A stretch of 64,000 nt of DNA, taken from positions 7,147,323 to 7,211,322 of the forward strand of contig NZ_AP018248.1 in NCBI RefSeq assembly GCF_002368295.1, read 5' to 3'. Origin of the DNA: Tolypothrix tenuis PCC 7101. Its GTDB lineage: Bacteria; Cyanobacteriota; Cyanobacteriia; Cyanobacteriales; Nostocaceae. The notes beneath the pieces are model-generated. The model saw only the letters and a list, made by a program, of their open reading frames with translations, ran no database searches and had not been told where the DNA came from. Below are positions 27,075 to 35,527 of the stretch, piece by piece (within the stretch, counting starts at the first letter, position 1; every line of letters starts with the position of its first letter). The position numbers and the translations under genes are program-made.

Positions 27075-27114
27075 AAGTTAATAAAAATTCATGACTTTTT
27101 GTACAATTTCGTAG
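27075..27114 (-). promoter_or_regulatory. Candidate NtcA-activated promoter of urtA
   Basis: On the minus strand CTACGAAATTGTAC (27114-27101) matches the NtcA motif GTAN8TAC except for its first base. Exactly 20 bases later comes TAACTT (27080-27075), which fits TAN3T. That is the usual class II NtcA arrangement, about 150 bases before the urtA start. NtcA control of urt genes is known in related cyanobacteria; this particular site is an inference. Confidence 0.4.
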
Positions 27115-27276
27115 TAAATAAAAGTCACTTATGCAGGTAAAAAATTTAAATTGTGTTGAATATTTTACAAAGTATGTTTTGCGATGTTGAAGATGTATAT
27201 TTATTCGCAAAAACATACGTAACTTACCATAAAATACTGGTTGAATTAGATATATTAATTACCGTTAATTTATATG

Positions 27277-27302
27277 GTACGTTATCGGGAAGTGTAACGT
27301 AC
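27277..27302. repeat. GTACGTTA inverted repeat
   Basis: GTACGTTA (27277-27284) and TAACGTAC (27295-27302) form a perfect 8-bp stem around a ten-base spacer. Position and spacing suit either an operator or a simple hairpin; no regulator is assigned. Confidence 0.45.
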
Positions 27303-27310
27303 TAATATCA

Positions 27311-27338
27311 AAACTCCACTCACAAAAGAATGGAGTTT
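27311..27338 (-). terminator. Candidate terminator after pentapeptide-RidA gene
   Basis: AAACTCCA (27311-27318) pairs with TGGAGTTT (27331-27338); on the minus strand the stem ends in TTTTGAT. It lies about 95 bases past the stop. A second hairpin (GGGCAT/ATGCCC) at 27371-27392 is nearer. Confidence 0.5.
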
Positions 27339-27370
27339 CGATGAGAAAGAGTGAGGTACAGATAATTCTA

Positions 27371-27392
27371 AGGGCATAGCAATGCCATGCCC
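27371..27392. repeat. GGGCATAGC hairpin repeat
   Basis: AGGGCATAGC and GCCATGCCCCT pair around a short loop with one internal mismatch. It resembles the central arms of the hairpin elements at 734 and 5712, but is shorter. Confidence 0.45.
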
Positions 27393-27432
27393 CTACCTGC
27401 CTACCTTATTTACCCGAAATACGTTGTAAATC

Positions 27433-28554
27433 TCAAATTACGGCTATACAGTCAATCTCTACCAATACATCTTTTGGTAACCGTGATACCTCTACACAAG
27501 CACGGGCTGGGGCTGTATCTTCGGGAAAATATTTTGCGTAAATTGCATTAACTGCCGCAAAATCATTCATATCTGCGAGAAAGACAGTGGTTTTTACCAC
27601 ATTTGCAAATGTTGCCCCTGCTGCGGTCAAAATAGCTTCTAAATTAGCCATTACCTGCTCAGTTTGCTTTTTCACATCATCAGTATAGACAACCTGACCG
27701 ATGCGAGGATCGATCGCAATTTGTCCAGCTACAAACACCATTTGACCAGAAGCTGCGATCGCTTGATTATATGGCCCCACCGGTTCAGGTGCATTATCAG
27801 TACGAATAACTTGACGTGTCATAAATACTACTTTTTCCCAAGATGCTTTTTGCTTACCGACTTCCACCTCACAGGCGATCGGCTTGTATACTTCTCCATC
27901 AGGCATTATCGCATCAGTTAGGTCAGCATCTTTAAAGCTTGCTCCGTAGATATTCGCTCCAGTTAAATTCGCCTTCTTCAAGTTTGCACCATCAAAGTTT
28001 GCCATCATCAAGTTTGCATTTACAAAACTAGTTCTTTCTAGATTTGCTCCTTGTAAGACAGCTTTACTGAGATTTGCGTGCCCTAAGTATGCCCCAATCA
28101 AATTTGCACTAGCGAAATTAACTCCTGACAAATTACACTTCTCCAAACTCACACCCCGCAGTTTTGCTTTCTGGAGATTGGCATTTTGAAGTGAGGCGTT
28201 AGTGAAGTCTGCCTGAGTAAAGTCAGTTTCAGCAAAGTTTACACTAGTCAAATTAGCACTGTTGAGGTTTGTTCGACTTAAGTTTGCTTGATAACCACTG
28301 GCTTGACTAAAATTAGCACCGCTCAAGCTGGCTCCACTCAAGTTAGTGCTGCTAAAATCTGCTCTACAGAGAACGGTACTATTAAGGTTTGCCTGGATCA
28401 GAATAGCATCACTCAAATCTGCTCCACTTAAGTTTGCATGTCGAAGATTTATTTCACTTAGATCTACACTTTTGAGGTCTAACCCTCTCAAATTTACTTG
28501 CTCAAAATTTCTTTGCCCTTCTGCATATTGCTCTAAAAGTTCTTCAACATCCAT
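27433..28554 (-). CDS. Pentapeptide-repeat protein fused to RidA
   Basis: One uninterrupted frame of 373 residues joins two families. Residues about 18-215 are A(D/N)LXX pentapeptide repeats, which fold as a right-handed beta-helix. After a 28-residue linker, residues 245-373 are a complete RidA/YjgF domain that begins MTRQVIRTDNAPEPVGPYNQ and keeps the catalytic arginine in APARACVEV and the VEIDCIAV end. RidA hydrolyses reactive enamine/imine intermediates from amino-acid metabolism. RidA normally stands alone, and Met245 (base 27822) sits exactly where it normally starts, so a separate RidA could also be made by internal initiation. The fusion may be lineage-specific or a recent loss of a stop codon. 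Confidence 0.85.
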   Translation of the reverse strand: MDVEELLEQYAEGQRNFEQVNLRGLDLKSVDLSEINLRHANLSGADLSDAILIQANLNSTVLCRADFSSTNLSGASLSGANFSQASGYQANLSRTNLNSANLTSVNFAETDFTQADFTNASLQNANLQKAKLRGVSLEKCNLSGVNFASANLIGAYLGHANLSKAVLQGANLERTSFVNANLMMANFDGANLKKANLTGANIYGASFKDADLTDAIMPDGEVYKPIACEVEVGKQKASWEKVVFMTRQVIRTDNAPEPVGPYNQAIAASGQMVFVAGQIAIDPRIGQVVYTDDVKKQTEQVMANLEAILTAAGATFANVVKTTVFLADMNDFAAVNAIYAKYFPEDTAPARACVEVSRLPKDVLVEIDCIAVI

Positions 28555-28664
28555 AATGCGCCTTTAAATACCTATCAATAAGTATAATCTCGATGATTTT
28601 CTGTCACAGGTATTTAACTTCTTTCACCTTCTTCGCGCCCTTTGTGCCTTTGTGGTTCGTTCCC

Positions 28665-29096
28665 TTAACCCAACCTCGGACGTAACCCATAATGCCGATA
28701 TTGCCAGTAATCGCGCAAAATGCGATCGTGGTCAAAACACAAATTCCCAGGTACAAGCCACGACTCAAAAATGCCGATATTCTTAGCATCATCACCAGCT
28801 TTTGGCTGTCCCTTCGCTGTCGCTAAAAATACAATGCTAATAGTATGCTGACGCGGATCGCGGTTGGGGTCAGAATAGACTAAAAACTGCTCAACCAACT
28901 CTATTTTTAAACCCGTTTCCTCTTCAGCTTCCCGTCGCGCTGCTGCTTCCACAGATTCACCGTAATCCACAAAACCACCAGGAAGTGCCCAACCTAGTGG
29001 CGGATTATGTCTTTCAATTAACACTATAGGTAGATGAGGTTGATCGATTAATTCAATAATTACATCCACAGTCGGAGCGGGATTACGGTAATTCAT
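28665..29096 (-). CDS. Nudix hydrolase
   Basis: A 143-residue Nudix protein with a perfect box (GGFVDYGESVEAAARREAEEE then TGL). GWALPGGFVDYGES and the DPNRDPRQHTISIVFLA strand place it near ADP-ribose or nucleoside-diphosphate-linked pyrophosphatases rather than MutT. The substrate cannot be read from sequence. I take ATG 29096 (MNYRNPAPTVDV); an in-frame TTG six bases earlier is also possible. It diverges from malQ across about 150 bases. Confidence 0.85.
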   Translation of the reverse strand: MNYRNPAPTVDVIIELIDQPHLPIVLIERHNPPLGWALPGGFVDYGESVEAAARREAEEETGLKIELVEQFLVYSDPNRDPRQHTISIVFLATAKGQPKAGDDAKNIGIFESWLVPGNLCFDHDRILRDYWQYRHYGLRPRLG

Positions 29097-29243
29097 AGGC
29101 AATATTAAGTATTAAGTAGTAATTATGAGCTTTTATAGGGATTTATTACATTCTGTACTTATCCCACTATTGGTAGCTTCTAAACCAGTCCCTACCGTGA
29201 TAGATTCGATGCGATCCCCTCCTCAAACATCATCAGGTTAAAT

Positions 29244-30761
29244 ATGCCTTTTCCCAGATCCAGCGGCATTTTGCTGCATCCAACTTCCTTTCCCAGCCGA
29301 TTTGGCATTGGGGATTTAGGCTTAGAAGCTTATCGCTTTATCGATTTTCTCAAAGATAGTAACCAACAATACTGGCAAGTTCTACCTTTAGGCCCTACTG
29401 GGTACGGCAATTCACCTTATATGTCTTACTCAGCAATGGCGGGGAATCCCTTGCTGATTAGCCCAGAAAAACTGCTCAAGGATGAGCTACTAAAAGAGGA
29501 AGACTTTGCTAATTTACCAGGATTTCCGGCAAACAAAGTAGATTTCGAGCAGATTGTACCAATTAAAAATGCCTTACTGCAAAAAGCTTGCGAGAACTTT
29601 CACACCAAAGCAACATCAACTCAGCAGAAAAAATTTGCCGAATTTTGCGATCGCAAAGCTTATTGGCTAGATGATTATGCCTTATTTATGGCGCTCAAAG
29701 ATACTCAAAATGGTGCTAGTTGGCATACCTGGGAACCTGAAGTTGCCAAGCGTCAACCAGAAGCGCTGGATAGGGTAAGGCGACAACTGACTCAGGAGAT
29801 TTTTTATTATAAATTCATCCAATATGAGTTTTTCCAGCAGTGGTCAGAACTCAAAACCTATGCAAATAAACACGGTATAGATATTATTGGTGATATTCCG
29901 ATTTACGTTGCTCATGATAGCGCTGATGTCTGGTCAAATCCTGATATCTTTGCTTTAGATGAAGAAACTGGCGAAGCCGCACAAATGGCAGGTGTACCAC
30001 CAGATTACTTTAGCGCCACAGGTCAATTGTGGGGTAACCCAGTGTATAACTGGGAAGAATTACAAAAGCAAGACTTTAAGTGGTGGTTGCAACGTTTTGA
30101 AGCGATGCTAGATTATGTAGATATTATTCGTATTGACCACTTCCGAGGATTTGAAGCTTACTGGTCTGTACCCCAAGGTGAAGAAACTGCCATTAATGGT
30201 GAATGGGTAGAAGCACCAGGAGAAGCTTTTTTTGAAACTATTCGCCAAAAATTAGGCAAACTCCCAGTTTTAGCAGAAGATTTAGGCGTGATTACGCCAG
30301 AGGTAGAAGCACTACGGGACAAGTTTGAATTTCCGGGAATGAAAGTTTTACAGTTTGCCTTTGGTTCCGATCCTGGTAATCCATTTTTACCCTTCAACTA
30401 CCCACGTAATGCCGTAGTTTATACCGGAACCCACGATAATGACACCACTGTTGGCTGGTTCAATCAAGCTGGCGACTGGGAAAAGGAAAACTTATTGCTT
30501 TATTTAGGTTGTGTCAGTCCTGAAGGTATCCACTGGGATTTAATTAGACTTGCTTTGAGTTCCATTGCCAATCAAGCAATTCTTCCCTTACAGGATATTT
30601 TGGGATTGGGCGGAGAAGCGCGGATGAATTTCCCCAGCGTTGCTGAAGGTAACTGGGAGTGGCGCTACCAAGAAAACGCCTTAACTCAAGAATTAAGCCA
30701 CAAACTAAAACGCCTAACCACCTTGTATGGCCGTGCGCCCAAAGAGTCCAGTGCTAGATAA
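29244..30761 (+). CDS. malQ: 4-alpha-glucanotransferase
   Basis: MalQ (amylomaltase/disproportionating enzyme, GH77) moves maltosyl and longer glucan units between chains during glycogen turnover. The 505 residues match the family's length, starting RSSGILLHPTSFPSRFGIGDLG and including SPYMSYSAMAGNPLLIS, the nucleophile region IIRIDHFRGFEAYWSVP, LPVLAEDLGVITPEV and the substrate loop YTGTHDNDTTVGWF. All three catalytic acids appear present (Asp in RIDHFRG, Glu in AEDLG, Asp in HDND). It is monocistronic, followed by a perfect hairpin. Confidence 0.96.
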   Translation: MPFPRSSGILLHPTSFPSRFGIGDLGLEAYRFIDFLKDSNQQYWQVLPLGPTGYGNSPYMSYSAMAGNPLLISPEKLLKDELLKEEDFANLPGFPANKVDFEQIVPIKNALLQKACENFHTKATSTQQKKFAEFCDRKAYWLDDYALFMALKDTQNGASWHTWEPEVAKRQPEALDRVRRQLTQEIFYYKFIQYEFFQQWSELKTYANKHGIDIIGDIPIYVAHDSADVWSNPDIFALDEETGEAAQMAGVPPDYFSATGQLWGNPVYNWEELQKQDFKWWLQRFEAMLDYVDIIRIDHFRGFEAYWSVPQGEETAINGEWVEAPGEAFFETIRQKLGKLPVLAEDLGVITPEVEALRDKFEFPGMKVLQFAFGSDPGNPFLPFNYPRNAVVYTGTHDNDTTVGWFNQAGDWEKENLLLYLGCVSPEGIHWDLIRLALSSIANQAILPLQDILGLGGEARMNFPSVAEGNWEWRYQENALTQELSHKLKRLTTLYGRAPKESSAR

Positions 30762-30785
30762 TGTGTGTTGAGTACATAAACCAAA

Positions 30786-30810
30786 GGGGCGCAAGCAATG
30801 CTTGCGCCCC
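30786..30810 (+). terminator. Hairpin terminator after malQ
   Basis: GGGGCGCAAGC (30786-30796) pairs perfectly with GCTTGCGCCCC (30800-30810) around a three-base loop, 25 bases after the malQ stop. It is followed by AAAAATAAATTT rather than T's, so it could equally be a dispersed palindrome. Confidence 0.6.
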
Positions 30811-30919
30811 AAAAATAAATTTCAATAAGTTGCTAATTATCATTTTTCAGACTAGTACAGTTCGGCGGAAATAAACCAACCATTCCAAATCAACGAAACC
30901 CTTACGGCGTATTCATTTT

Positions 30920-30947
30920 GAATTTTGAATTTTGAATTTTGAATTCC
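30920..30947. repeat. GAATTTT heptamer repeat
   Basis: Three perfect GAATTTT units and a GAATTCC variant in a row, followed by GCCTTGCGG. It lies between malQ and the RodZ-like gene. AATTACC repeats follow at about 31008-31034. Confidence 0.8.
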
Positions 30948-31081
30948 GCCTTGCGGTACTAGTAATGTTTAATTTGTAATAGGTAAGAGTTAAGAATTTT
31001 TTCGCAATTACCAATTACCAATTATCAATTACCAAATCCAAACGTTTTATCTACGTAACTAACAACTTGGGTTAGCAATTT

Positions 31082-31891
31082 TCAAAACCTAGTTTTAGCC
31101 GCAATTTTGATTTCCTCAACCTTTCCTGGCTCTCCCATTTCCTTAGGTTGCTCCTGATTAACGCTCATCAGCACACCACCAGCATTATCAGTTTTCACTG
31201 TTAATTGCTCTTGAGCTTTCCAAGTACGATGAGTTCCTTGTGGTAGCGTACCTTCAAATTGTGTTTTGCCATCAGCTACTACACGAATCCAAGATGACGA
31301 TTTCAAAATTACACCAATCTGCACTGGTTGACCATCTTTAGCACTCAGGAGAGTATTACTAAATGGTTTAATCTCCAGAGGCTTTGTTGATTGAGCCGGT
31401 TGTGCGAAAGACTCTTTTTGCGCGTTGGTTTGGTCAGTTTGGCTAGTACTTGCTTGTAAAGCAGCGTTATTCAGTATTTGAGATAAGCCACTCACAGAAC
31501 AAACAATCACAAATATATAAAGTAAGTAAAGATGCAGAGGACGCAATTGGTTAATGGGCTTATTTGTCCAAGTAGAAGTAGAACTTACCTGTTGATAAAC
31601 AATCGGAAAAGTGCTAGAAAATTCTACGCCGTTAAAGCCCAATGCATCAGCAAATTGCCTAATCAATCCTTGAATATAAATTGGTTCTGGCAGCTCGTTT
31701 AAATTACCTTCTTCAATAGCCTGTAACAGCCGCTTAGGAATTCTAGTCATCACAACTACTTCCTCTAGCGATAAACCCTGTTCTTGACGAGAAGCCCAAA
31801 GTTGTGCGCCAATTTCTGCTAACTTTTCAGCTCTTTGTTGCTCTACTGAAAGGGTTTGCGGCTGATTATTCTTTCTTCTGAACCATGTCAT
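31082..31891 (-). CDS. RodZ-like helix-turn-helix membrane protein
   Basis: The 269 residues have RodZ architecture: a cytoplasmic Xre-type HTH (about 25-95, IGAQLWASRQEQGLSLEEVVVMTRIPKRLLQAIEEG), one membrane helix (about 121-140), a Gln/Ser/Thr-rich linker and a periplasmic DUF4115 beta-domain (about 190-255, SWIRVVADGKTQFEGTLPQGTHRTWKAQ). RodZ links MreB to the envelope in rod-shaped bacteria; the role here is inferred from architecture only. Its start overlaps the end of the pseudouridine synthase gene by 26 bases, implying coupled translation. Confidence 0.8.
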   Translation of the reverse strand: MTWFRRKNNQPQTLSVEQQRAEKLAEIGAQLWASRQEQGLSLEEVVVMTRIPKRLLQAIEEGNLNELPEPIYIQGLIRQFADALGFNGVEFSSTFPIVYQQVSSTSTWTNKPINQLRPLHLYLLYIFVIVCSVSGLSQILNNAALQASTSQTDQTNAQKESFAQPAQSTKPLEIKPFSNTLLSAKDGQPVQIGVILKSSSWIRVVADGKTQFEGTLPQGTHRTWKAQEQLTVKTDNAGGVLMSVNQEQPKEMGEPGKVEEIKIAAKTRF

Positions 31892-32681
31892 GGTTGATTA
31901 CACTCCTTAACTCAGCTGAATCCTTAATAGGTGTGTGCTTAATTTGCTGTTGCAAAAAGCGCATCTCATCATCTTTTAGGGAACGATAGTTACCCGGTTT
32001 TAAATAGGGTTGTTTTGGTCTTTGTAATTGAATCGGGCCAATAGCAGTCCGATGTAGTTCAATCACCGGGTAGCCTAATTGTTCGGCTATACGGCGAATC
32101 TGGCGGTTGCGTCCCTCCTTTAACACAATTTCTAATCTACTGTTAGTAGAAAAACTTTCTATTAGGCGTACCTGGGCTGGTCGTGTTTTTCTCCCTTCCA
32201 ACAACACACCTTGTCGCCATATTTGTAAAACTACTTCCGATGGATGTCCTTTAACCAATACACTATAAGTTTTCGGGACACTATGGCTAGGATGGGTGAG
32301 AGAAAATGTCAGTTCGCCATCGTTAGTAAGTAATAATGCTCCTGTAGAATCTGTATCTAAACGCCCTACGGGATGAATACCCGATCCCTGGCGTAATTCT
32401 TGTGGTAATAAATCTAAAACAGTTGTTCTTCCCTGAGGGTCGTAGCAAGTGGACACTACTCCCGCAGGTTTGTTCAGCAATAAATAGGTTAGAGCCGGAC
32501 GTTGTTTAGTAACTACTGGCTTACCATCAACTGTAATTTTGTCAGTTTGGGGGTTAACTTTTTGACCTAAATGTGCCAATACTCCATTTATCCGCACACG
32601 CGATCGCCGAATCATTTCTTCAGCTTCACGCCGTGAGGCAATACCCCATTGGGCAAGAATTTTTTGTAACCGTACCTCCAT
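31866..32681 (-). CDS. Pseudouridine synthase, RsuA/RluB family
   Basis: This 271-residue enzyme converts uridine to pseudouridine, probably in rRNA. It has an N-terminal S4 RNA-binding domain (MEVRLQKILAQWGIASRREAEEMI), the catalytic motif HPVGRLDTDSTGALLLTNDG with the essential Asp, and KTYSVLVKGHP and LKEGRNRQIRRIAE landmarks. Within the family the sequence is nearer RluB (23S rRNA) than RsuA, but the target base is not certain. The RodZ-like gene overlaps its 3' end. Confidence 0.92.
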   Translation of the reverse strand: MEVRLQKILAQWGIASRREAEEMIRRSRVRINGVLAHLGQKVNPQTDKITVDGKPVVTKQRPALTYLLLNKPAGVVSTCYDPQGRTTVLDLLPQELRQGSGIHPVGRLDTDSTGALLLTNDGELTFSLTHPSHSVPKTYSVLVKGHPSEVVLQIWRQGVLLEGRKTRPAQVRLIESFSTNSRLEIVLKEGRNRQIRRIAEQLGYPVIELHRTAIGPIQLQRPKQPYLKPGNYRSLKDDEMRFLQQQIKHTPIKDSAELRSVINHDMVQKKE

Positions 32682-32818
32682 GTGGAATTTGCTTATTCTC
32701 TCGCTAACATTTAAATCATAATATTTGCATTTTGTTGTTAATAGCCATAAATGTTACATTTAAGGCTTGTTTAACTTCCGCCAATTGTAGAGTTTTCACC
32801 CATAAACACAGGAGTTGA

Positions 32819-33532
32819 ATGCCAGAGCAGAATTCAGACCCCAAAAGTAACGGCAAAATCCGCGTAATTACCAATATGCTGAAAACCGCACTTAAGCTGT
32901 GGTTGAAAGCACAGGTAACTCAAGTATCGCAAATTGAAGTGGACATTAGAGCAAGCGATCGCCAACTTCTCTCGGGAAAAATTCCTTGGGTATCGATTTT
33001 TGCTAGTCATGCCGTTTACCGAGGTCTCCATATAGGAAAAATTCAACTAGTGGCAGAAAACATACAAGTCAACATCGGCTCAGTCATCAAGGGCAAGCCG
33101 CTACGATTGTTAGAGACAGTACCAGTGTTTGGTGAACTGAGTATGGAAGAACAGGATCTCAATCAATCTCTGTCTTCGGAGTTATTAGCAACGGCTTTAA
33201 ATGATGTACTGGTTAAACTTTTACCAGAACACTGCACAAAAACCAAGTCTACTGCTTGGCAAAAAATTATCCTGGATACCAATCAAATTATACTGAGTGG
33301 CATTCTAGCATCCGAAGGGGAATCTACGCCCATCAAGATTTGTCTGGGCTTACAGTTGATCAACGCTCAGGAGTTGCAACTAGCACCAATCCAAATCCAG
33401 TACGACATGGTAGTGCAAAACGAAAGTAATCAAGAACACAATTTTGATCTTGGCCCAGAGGTAGATATCCAAGAACTCACGCTGATCCCCGGTAAGTTAG
33501 TATGTCGCGGGCGAATTAACGTTAACCCCTGA
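32819..33532 (+). CDS. DUF2993 (LmeA-like) protein
   Basis: A 237-residue protein of the DUF2993 family. The family includes mycobacterial LmeA, a phospholipid-binding envelope protein, but cyanobacterial members are uncharacterised. Features seen: no signal peptide, an N-terminal amphipathic segment (KTALKLWLKAQVTQVSQIEVDIRASD) and repeated beta-strand sequence (GKIPWVSIFASHAVYRGLHIGKIQLVAENI). CACAGGAG ends four bases before the ATG. It runs opposite to the pseudouridine synthase gene with about 137 bases between starts. Confidence 0.78.
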   Translation: MPEQNSDPKSNGKIRVITNMLKTALKLWLKAQVTQVSQIEVDIRASDRQLLSGKIPWVSIFASHAVYRGLHIGKIQLVAENIQVNIGSVIKGKPLRLLETVPVFGELSMEEQDLNQSLSSELLATALNDVLVKLLPEHCTKTKSTAWQKIILDTNQIILSGILASEGESTPIKICLGLQLINAQELQLAPIQIQYDMVVQNESNQEHNFDLGPEVDIQELTLIPGKLVCRGRINVNP

Positions 33533-33644
33533 TGATTAATAATCAAAAACTCAAGAGACTTAGTATTTATAATAATTTATAATTCCTATGCCAAAGTTCG
33601 TGGAAATCACCGAAATTGGCATCAGTTCTCATCTACGAGATAAT

Positions 33645-33753
33645 ACTGAGTGCTGAGTGCTGAGTTCTGAGTATTAGAGCAGAACAGGGGATTTGGAAGC
33701 ACAGGGCAGAGAAAAAGCAGAAAAATTACCCATTACCTATTACCCATTACCCC
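33645..33753. repeat. Two short repeat tracts before the cdsA stop
   Basis: ACTGAGTGCTGAGTGCTGAGTTCTGAG (33645-33671) is a 7-base CTGAGTG repeat. CATTACC/TATTACC heptamers follow at about 33725-33753 and end three bases from the cdsA stop codon on the minus strand. Confidence 0.75.
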
Positions 33754-33756
33754 TGA

Positions 33757-34647
33757 TTAACTCTCCGTAATTAGCGGTAACAACAAAGTCAGAAAATAAT
33801 AAACGAGGGGAGCCGTAAAGATATAACTATCTGTACGATCCAAAATCCCACCATGTCCAGGTATCAACTGTCCTGAATCCTTCACTCCAGCATCACGCTT
33901 CAGGGCAGATTCAATCAGATCTCCTAACAAACTCGCAATACCAATCAACAGCCCTAATGCTAGACCAGTATAGAGCGCTCTGGGTAAGTGAAGATAATAA
34001 GCACCAGCAAGACCGATGGCAACGCTAGCGCTGATTCCAAAGACGGCTCCTTCCACTGTTTTTTTGGGGCTAATATCTGATAAACGAGTTTTGCCGAAGA
34101 ATTTACCAATAGTGTAAGCACCAATATCAGCTGCCCAAATACAAAAAAAGGTTAGCACTGTTGCTGTCAAACCTTGCGGTAGTAATGCAAGATTTCTTTG
34201 GTCTAGAATATCTGTCCAACCTGTAGGCCAATAACCCCCTAAAGGTATATTACTCAGGGCCGCACTACCAAGCGATCGCAACCGTACCCAGTAACTTGGT
34301 AAGTAACCTACATAAAATAGCCCCATAATTGACGCTGATATATCAGCAATCGTCGCCATTTTGGGTTGAAACAATAGATAAAAACAAATAAATGTCCCAG
34401 CTATTGGCATCACCGCATCAGCTAACCCTCCATCCAAGGTACAAATTGCCAGTAAGATGAGGCTGACAGACATGGTGGTTTTAGCTGCGGGAGCTATGCC
34501 TCTGGCTCGCACCAAATTAAAATATTCCTGTTGTCCTAAAAAGACCACAATAGCAATCACAATGGTAAAGTACCAACCCCCCAATAGGGTTGCAAACAGA
34601 GCCAGTGCGATCGCCACAATTCCACTAATAATCCGAGACCAAGGCAT
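33757..34647 (-). CDS. cdsA: Phosphatidate cytidylyltransferase
   Basis: CdsA makes CDP-diacylglycerol from CTP and phosphatidate, the step before phosphatidylglycerol. The 296 residues have about eight membrane helices and the family signature near the C-terminus: GDLIESALKRDAGVKDSGQ then LIPGHGGILDRTDS, with the metal-binding Asp residues in place. It is a single gene on the minus strand; cbiT lies about 180 bases upstream. Confidence 0.95.
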   Translation of the reverse strand: MPWSRIISGIVAIALALFATLLGGWYFTIVIAIVVFLGQQEYFNLVRARGIAPAAKTTMSVSLILLAICTLDGGLADAVMPIAGTFICFYLLFQPKMATIADISASIMGLFYVGYLPSYWVRLRSLGSAALSNIPLGGYWPTGWTDILDQRNLALLPQGLTATVLTFFCIWAADIGAYTIGKFFGKTRLSDISPKKTVEGAVFGISASVAIGLAGAYYLHLPRALYTGLALGLLIGIASLLGDLIESALKRDAGVKDSGQLIPGHGGILDRTDSYIFTAPLVYYFLTLLLPLITES

Positions 34648-34679
34648 AGCAATAAAGAATGAAAGAATAAGGATGTACC

Positions 34680-34722
34680 CCTCCGGGGAAGCAAGCTACG
34701 CGTAGCGTCTCCGCAGGAGAAG
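34680..34722. repeat. Compound palindromic repeat
   Basis: GCTACGCGTAGC (34695-34706) is a perfect 12-base palindrome, flanked by TCTCCGCAGGAGA (another inverted repeat) and CTCCGGGGAAG. This composite is a familiar dispersed intergenic repeat in Nostocales. It lies between cdsA and cbiT. Confidence 0.65.
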
Positions 34723-34830
34723 AATGAAGTTGTAAATATCAGGTTTTATGTATGAATTGCCGCATTTCCAGTAATTTAGGTGTTTACCTTGATTTTTCAT
34801 ACTTTAGCCTTTAGCCCTCATCCTTCGGAT

Positions 34831-35433
34831 TTAGTCTAGTTTCTCACCACTAAGGATAAATATAGGATCTACTGCGGTAAAGGTTTGAGAAAAACCACGC
34901 ATTTCTAAGCGATTCACCGCAGATTGCACAACTTCAATATTGCGAGCTCTTAATTGCGAAAAACCCTGAGAAATAGCATATAGATTTTCTAGATTAGCAG
35001 CTGTGGCAACCACTCTACCTGTAGGTGGTAGATAATTCCACACAGCTTGCAAAATTTCTTGAATGGCCTTTCCCCCTTCAATGCAAACGCGGTGAGGGGT
35101 AACTTTAATATCCTGCAAACAATCCGGCGCGCTACCTTCAATCACTTCAACATTTTTGACTTCAAAGCGATCGCAGTTGCGGCGGATGAGGTTAGCTACT
35201 TCTTCATCCCGTTCGACAGCGATAATTTTGCCACCAGGACATAAAAGTCCTACCTCTACAGGAATTGTACCTGTACCTGCACCAATATCCCATAACACTG
35301 AATCTGGTTGCAGTCGTAGTTGAGCAATCAGCAATAGCCTAACTTCTCGTTGGCTTAAAGGTATTCCCGGTAAGTACTCAAACAACTCATCGGGAATACC
35401 AGGGGTAATATAAGGCCATATTTGGGAGGACAT
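34831..35433 (-). CDS. cbiT: Cobalt-precorrin-6B C15-methyltransferase CbiT
   Basis: CbiT methylates C-15 and decarboxylates the corrin ring in cobalamin (pseudo-B12 in cyanobacteria) synthesis, using SAM. The 200 residues show the SAM-binding motif I VLWDIGAGTGTIPVEVG, the acidic VERDEEV at the end of strand 2, and IPDELFEYLPGIPLSQREVR, typical of CbiT. It is separate from CbiE, which in many bacteria is fused as CobL. No cobalamin riboswitch was recognised in the 94 bases upstream. Confidence 0.9.
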   Translation of the reverse strand: MSSQIWPYITPGIPDELFEYLPGIPLSQREVRLLLIAQLRLQPDSVLWDIGAGTGTIPVEVGLLCPGGKIIAVERDEEVANLIRRNCDRFEVKNVEVIEGSAPDCLQDIKVTPHRVCIEGGKAIQEILQAVWNYLPPTGRVVATAANLENLYAISQGFSQLRARNIEVVQSAVNRLEMRGFSQTFTAVDPIFILSGEKLD

Positions 35434-35527
35434 AAAATTACATATTTATACTAAAGATATCAGCTTGTCTGTTTTGAGTGGTCGTAGGCTTTAACAAGCT
35501 TTAGGCATAGCTTTATCCGTAATCATA

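Noticed and set aside
34680..34722. Possible attachment site of an integrated element
   Set aside because: There is no tRNA or integrase gene nearby; the palindrome resembles a dispersed intergenic repeat.
35434..35527. Possible cobalamin riboswitch upstream of cbiT
   Set aside because: Only 94 bases lie between cbiT and the divergent kinase gene, and no B12-box-like sequence was seen.
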